From: Maratus speciosus
Taxonomy: Eukaryota > Arthropoda > Arachnida > Araneae > Salticidae
Direction of reading: 5' to 3'
Length of the DNA: 64,000 nucleotides
Assembly (NCBI GenBank): GCA_963932465.1
Contig: OZ010800.1
Span: 34,412,852 to 34,476,851, forward strand
Part shown: positions 59,119 to 64,000 of the stretch, one piece after another
Layout of the letters: each line of letters starts with the position of its first letter
Numbering within the stretch: position 1 is the first letter of the stretch
Made by a program: the position numbers and the translations under genes
Notes under the pieces: model-generated
Told to the model about the DNA's origin: nothing
Databases searched by the model: none
What the model saw: only the letters and a program-made list of their open reading frames with translations

Positions 59119-59350
59119 AAACTCGGGCACATGTGAACAGTTCACATAAATATAGCTTTTTCTCATAACTGGGTTAATTTCTATAAACTAAAATTACTCA
59201 GTATAGCAAACACAGCTTTTTTTTTACACATGGTAATTTTTTTAATCACCTTCTTACTTTTTTAAATTATTTTATAAATTCAAGAAATTGTACACATGTG
59301 CCCCACCGGCGGGGTAGTTGTGAACACACGCGGGGCACATATGAACACAA
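59119..59350. repeat. Cluster of GGGCACATGTGAAC palindromic motifs
   Basis: GGGCACATGTGAACAGTTCA (59121), CACATGTGCCCCACCGGCGG (about 59290) and GGGGCACATATGAACAC (about 59335) lie within 220 bp, and a relative, GGGGCACTTATGAATTGTTC, lies near 63604. They may be the ends of one or more DNA elements, perhaps a pair spanning 59.1-63.6 kb, but the palindromic sequence makes the orientation unclear. Confidence 0.3.
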
Positions 59351-60164
59351 GGAAAAAATATGCTTTGACATGTTTTTTTATTCTGTTATTCATTTGTCAT
59401 CATAATCATTAGTTATATTATCTCTTAAATTCAACATAAAGAAATATATACCCACCCTATATATATAAAATCCTAATGAAGCGAATTTATGAAACGACTT
59501 TATGAAACGATTTTATGAAACGACCGATTAAACGACTGATTATGTTTCATGGCGATTTCTCTTAAAACATGGAATATTATGTGGTGAAATTAACATTAAA
59601 AATCCGTATTGATCTGCAGATTTCAAAACTACTATTAGAATTTCAAAATTTGAATTAGTTTTCGAGATATTAAAATTTTTCTAAGTTTAAACACTTTTCT
59701 CTAATGATGGCAACTAATATTTTAAACATAACATTTTTTTTTTTCATTTTAGAAAAGGATATTATTTTAAACTAATTTGGTGACCAGTTTGGTTTCCGTT
59801 AAATGTATGTTAAGAAATCTATCATGTTACTTTTATTCATAACTCAATTTACTTCAATAATCTTTCGCCAAATCGGAAGCTTCTGACAGAGAAATCGAGA
59901 ACTTGGTTTTTTCATGTTAGCGGGACGCAGGTGATAAATCGTCAAACATTTTTTCCGTCGCATTTTTTTTTATTTTTATTTTTTATTTATTTTTTTTTTT
60001 TTTTTTTGTATTTTATTAATTTCATTTCATTCCTTTCCTCATTTCATTAATCCTTTCATTCGTTTTATTTAAAATACAAAACTTTCATTTAAAATTGAAA
60101 CATTTCGAATTAATTTCTTTCACTTCTTTCTTTTTTTGTTAAATGAAATGAAAAGAAAAATATT

Positions 60165-61469
60165 AGACACTGACGTCATATACGCACCGTGTACTTAATT
60201 GACGCCAAAATGGCGTTATTTTGCTTTACACGGTAACCCGGCTATTGTTGTTTATTTATTAATAAATGTATGTTCACTTTTATTTTCTTTTTTAAATTAC
60301 TAGGGGGCTCTGCCCCCTACGAGCTACGCTCGTCAACCCCCGTTCAGACACCGCAGACTCTAACAGCACGATAATTTGATCGGCTTTTGAAAGATTTCGG
60401 AAGACTGAATTATAATTTGAATCTGAGAATTATAATCTGACGTAATTTTCACCAAACTTTTCTTTTCCTTTTTAATATTCACGTAAAAATACTTTGTTAG
60501 AAATTAAATATTATGATCATCTTACAATATCAAATAAATGTCTCGAGCAATTTTTAAATTTAAACTGTTTTGCAATATTATTTTTTGTTCATTTTATATA
60601 ATAAGTGTAATGTGACGTAAATTCTCCTATTTAAGACTTCTAACGCATGATGAATTTATTATCTTAAAATATTCTCTTTTAAAATTCACGTGTAATTATA
60701 GTCTTTATGACGTAATTTTGAATGAGTTCCTGCTTTTTATATTTTCTGTTTATAATAGTCACGTGTAAAATAAATTTTTAATTTGAAGTAAACATTATTG
60801 TTTGCGCTGTATATACAACTTGGCAACAGTTTAAATTAATAACATTTTCTAAAATTTGTAAAAAATATATCTCGAAATGCTGAAAATTTGAAATTAAAAT
60901 TGAAATAAAACCTCAAAAAATGAGTCAAATAAGAAAAGTAAATGCAATCTGCACATCGGGAACTTATAACGTATAAAATGATCTAAAAATGACTAAATTC
61001 TCATGTATAGTTTTTGCTCCAATAAAACTTTTTTAATGGAACGATTTTGTCCAACTTTAGCATTAAATATCTCTTAAAATATTTCTTCGACTTGAAAACT
61101 GTCTGCATAAGCGTATTTATCAAACATTTCTCTATAATACCACCGATTTTCATATTTTTGTATGCAACAGTTTTTTTAATATTAACGATGGAAAGTCATG
61201 CTTAAACATTCAAATATGATGTGGATCTACCCGGAATATCTACGCAGATGTTCATTGGTCCATTTCCAAATCAAAACTTTTTTTTATATATAGAAGGATA
61301 TAAATTGCTTTGTTCTATTGTTATTAATTATTTTTTATTGTTATTTCATTTTAAAAATAATAGAAAATAATTTAAAAATACATATGTAACTGGTATTCGA
61401 AAACGAGGTTTTTGCCAAATTGTCGTAAAAAAATAACGCCAATCCCGGTATGTATAGGATATCTGTGCC
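60165..61469. mobile_element. Family G element, copy 3 (broken apart)
   Basis: About 60165-60250 matches 303-410 (CGTTATTTTGCTTTACACGG, GGTAACCCGGC-TTGTTGTTT) and 61385-61469 matches the inverse of 129-210 (ending GGATATCTGTGCC). The sequence between them is foreign, so the copy was split by later insertion or rearrangement. Confidence 0.45.
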
Positions 61470-62756
61470 AGATACTAAATAATGCAACAAACTATGACAT
61501 TTAATTTCAACTTCAAAGCAATGTTTTAATTTACCACTGGAAAAAATTTAAAAAATTCTAATTGGCAAGTAAAAAAACAAGCTACTGGCGAAATTTGCAC
61601 CCGGCTAACGTAAAAAGTACTAAGAATGCTTTGCGATCATGGCAGCTTTTATGTAGTTTTATTCGATTTTTTTTAATCAAACTGGAAACTTTTCATAAAA
61701 AAGCGAAGGAATCAGCCCATAATTGTTTATGGCAGTAACATGACTTGGATTATTATAATATAGATGAAATGATGGCGATAGAAAAATATTTGGCGACTTA
61801 TCACCTGTGGCTGGCTAACATTAAAGTACCAAAATGGCACCTGGAATATAAAAAGCCAAGTGGTCCGCCCAGAATTATTGATGATAGTCACATGACTAAG
61901 GTTACCATTATAGATATTGTTTTCAATTGAAAAAACAGCGCAAAGAATAATTTTTTTCTTACGATTAAAAATTTATTTACACGTGACTATTAAAACCGGA
62001 AAGAAAACTTTAAAATTACAATTAAATGGGTTAAAAGCAGGAAAATAGTTAAAATTATGACATGAACATTGTATTTACACGTGAATATTAGAAAAGAAAG
62101 GAAATTTTAAAATAATAAATACATTTATATGCGTTTAAAGCAGTAAATTGTGGCAATTACGTCATATTTAAAATGGCCAAATAATAATACTGCCAAACAA
62201 TTTAAATATTATACGGGACATTAATTCCATATTTCGAGATGATCTTTTTAATTAATGTTCCCAATTCTACGATACCTTGAATAATAATATTTCCTTTCTA
62301 AAAACAAAAGTCCTTTCATGTAAATGCTAAACAGAGAAAGTAAACTTTAGTGAAACTTATGTCAGATTTAAAAGATACATTTAAAATCTCTGTATTGTAT
62401 TATGTTAATCGTTTTATATCGCTGTTAAAAAATACCTGACTCTGTTTACTTAAGACTCTGTTACCAAAGACTCTGTTTACTTAATTCATTTTGTTTTAGC
62501 TTCTTTTCAAATGTTTAACTGATCTTCTTTAATCAAACACAAAAATAACCATTGGATGTCTTAACAGCAACTGATTTGGCCTTAAATTTTCGCAATCAAT
62601 GGGAATTCAATGGAAACCCGTATCTCCCTATCTCCACAGGTTTTTCATTATAATAAAATTTTCTCTAATATTTTTACAGTCGATTAAATTAGCCTGATTT
62701 TCGATTCTGCGGTGTCTGAACGGGGGTTGGCGAGCGAAGCTGTACAGCCCTCTAGT
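60298..62756. mobile_element. 2.5-kb foldback-type element with TACTAG termini
   Basis: TACTAGGGGGCTCTGCCCCC at the left and, inverted, TACTAGAGGGCTGTACAGC at the right; both continue into ACCCCCGTTCAGACACCGCA. Subterminal repeats around CACGTG or its variants (TTCACGTGTAATTATAG, AGTCACGTGTAAA) appear at about 60475, 60690 and 60760 and inverted at about 61978 and 62090. Open frames inside are short. The superfamily is unknown. Confidence 0.55.
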
Positions 62757-62759
62757 ATA

Positions 62760-64000
62760 TATATTTTTCACTAGATTCTGGGTGATATGTTTAAGCAAAA
62801 GATTATAAAATGAAAATAAGTAGATTGGGGGGGGGGGGGGTGATTGATTAAATATTGTTGCAATAAAATAAAAAAGGGAAAAGTAAATTTGAAAAAAAAA
62901 TGAAAGATTTTAAATTTTGCTTCAGGTATTTTGTTTTGGGGAGATTTTAGGGAGGGAGCATTTAGATAATATTTATCTGAAATCTGCCGAAATACGAAAG
63001 ATTCTCAACCCTGTATTTACCTTACTTACTCGTAAATTAATGATACAGAAGGGCTTTTTAATGATTTAAAAAAAAATCGATAATAAGCTCCCACCCAAAA
63101 TTTAACTTATTTTGCTTTTGAAAGAGGGGGGTTACTCACAAATCGGATTTTACGGTAGTTTTCACTTTAGAAATTTTACTTTCTTAAAATATTACTGGTT
63201 AAAATATCTCTGTTCAAAGCATCATATACGCAGCTGTTTTAGAGATGGAAATAAGCCACCACTGCAAATTTGGAACAAATTAAATAGAAAAAATTGCAAA
63301 GTTGTTAGCGTAATATTTTTGTATTAACAATCCACAAAAAGTATTGTTGTAAACCGTCTCGTAAAACAATACATAACACTTGTTGCATTTTAGAAAACAT
63401 TTAAATTTATTTAAATTACAATTGAACGTAAACGAGTTTGTTGCTCTTTATGTACTTGCTTACAGATTTGTTTGTGGAAGTTTAAATAGAAAATCAACAT
63501 TGTATGATGGAATTGTCTTCTATTTCAGGAAAATTATAGATATTAAAGCTGACGTTATTTCTCATGAAGTTAACTGAAAGGAACACAATCACAGAATGCT
63601 ATTGGGGCACTTATGAATTGTTCATATCTGCCACAACTAGTCTGCTCACAAGTGCCTTACATGGCTGCTAGTGTTAAATTGATAAATAATTAACATTTCT
63701 CAATTTTAAAAGAAAAAAAAAACTTTATCAAAAATGCTTATTAGTATTCTTAGTATATGTTAAAACATTAAAATTAAAAAAAAAAGAATAAATAAATAAA
63801 GTTATTCGCTTATGAAGTTGGAACTGAGATTTTACTTTTGAAATCTATAAACAGTGTTTTGGCTTATGAGAACAAACAAAATGTAAAAGAATTTAGAAGC
63901 TTTAAAAAAATGTTACCATATGTCTGCAGGTGACACCATCATTGGTATTTTTTTCAAATTAAAAGAAACATGTAATATCTTGTGAAAAATTTCGATGTTC
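62760..64000. other. No recognisable gene; poly-G tract
   Basis: A run of 13 G lies at about 62826-62838. Two open frames on the plus strand (63112-63327, 63380-63577) have no recognisable domain. The remaining sequence is AT-rich. Confidence 0.4.

Noticed and set aside
1..64000. Prokaryotic features (operons, ribosome binding sites, origins, prophage)
   Set aside because: Long introns, TIR-type receptor exons and eukaryotic transposons throughout make a bacterial interpretation untenable.

Overview
The window is eukaryotic, strongly AT-rich and intron-rich, and most of its length is made of transposable elements and tandem repeats. The only confidently recognised host gene is a Toll-like receptor on the minus strand. 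Its juxtamembrane leucine-rich repeats, cysteine-rich cap, membrane span and complete TIR domain are spread over five exons (53419 to 22408), separated by introns of about 5 to 10 kb. An arthropod is the best guess, most likely a chelicerate such as a spider. That rests on the Toll-type domain order, the long introns and the mix of Tc1/mariner, pogo/Tigger, hAT-like, piggyBac-type and Penelope-like elements. It is an inference and no species is claimed.

Layout. 1-3 kb: two copies of one small inverted-repeat element, a 1.2 kb foldback carrying nested elements, then on the minus strand a signal peptide plus LRR fragment that looks like the 5' end of a second Toll-like gene running off the left edge. 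3-5.6 kb: nothing recognised. 5.6-8.1 kb: Tc1-type element with other repeats inside. 8.8-11.8 kb: repeat family R followed by a 37-bp satellite and a 4-unit array of about 300 bp. 11.9-13.9 kb: two decayed Tc1 transposases abutting each other. 14.4-17.7 kb: three copies of an upstream region plus short signal-peptide ORF, one split by a foldback. 18-21.1 kb: short tandem arrays. 22.4-53.4 kb: the Toll-like receptor, its introns filled with a pogo relic, TTAA-flanked MITEs, a deleted mariner, a Tc1-type element with a hAT-like element inserted at its very end, several tandem arrays and a tRNA-like SINE. 53.9-55.5 kb: a Penelope-like element with inverted repeats. 55.7-59.1 kb: a duplicated putative promoter/signal-peptide region around a degenerate stretch resembling a Toll N-terminal domain. 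59-64 kb: inverted-repeat elements and low-complexity DNA.

The Toll-like receptor parts fit together: all four internal splice junctions keep the reading frame and rebuild an LRR - LRRCT - TM - TIR protein with a clear stop. No uninterrupted 5' part of the gene was found, so it either starts beyond the window or has small, undetected exons at 53.4-64 kb. I found no rRNA genes, intact tRNA genes, CRISPR arrays or bacterial genes. No wholly new biological system is evident. The most unusual features are the repeated signal-peptide/promoter cassettes and a recurring pattern in which diverged tandem units end in a CTGT/GTCC microsatellite.
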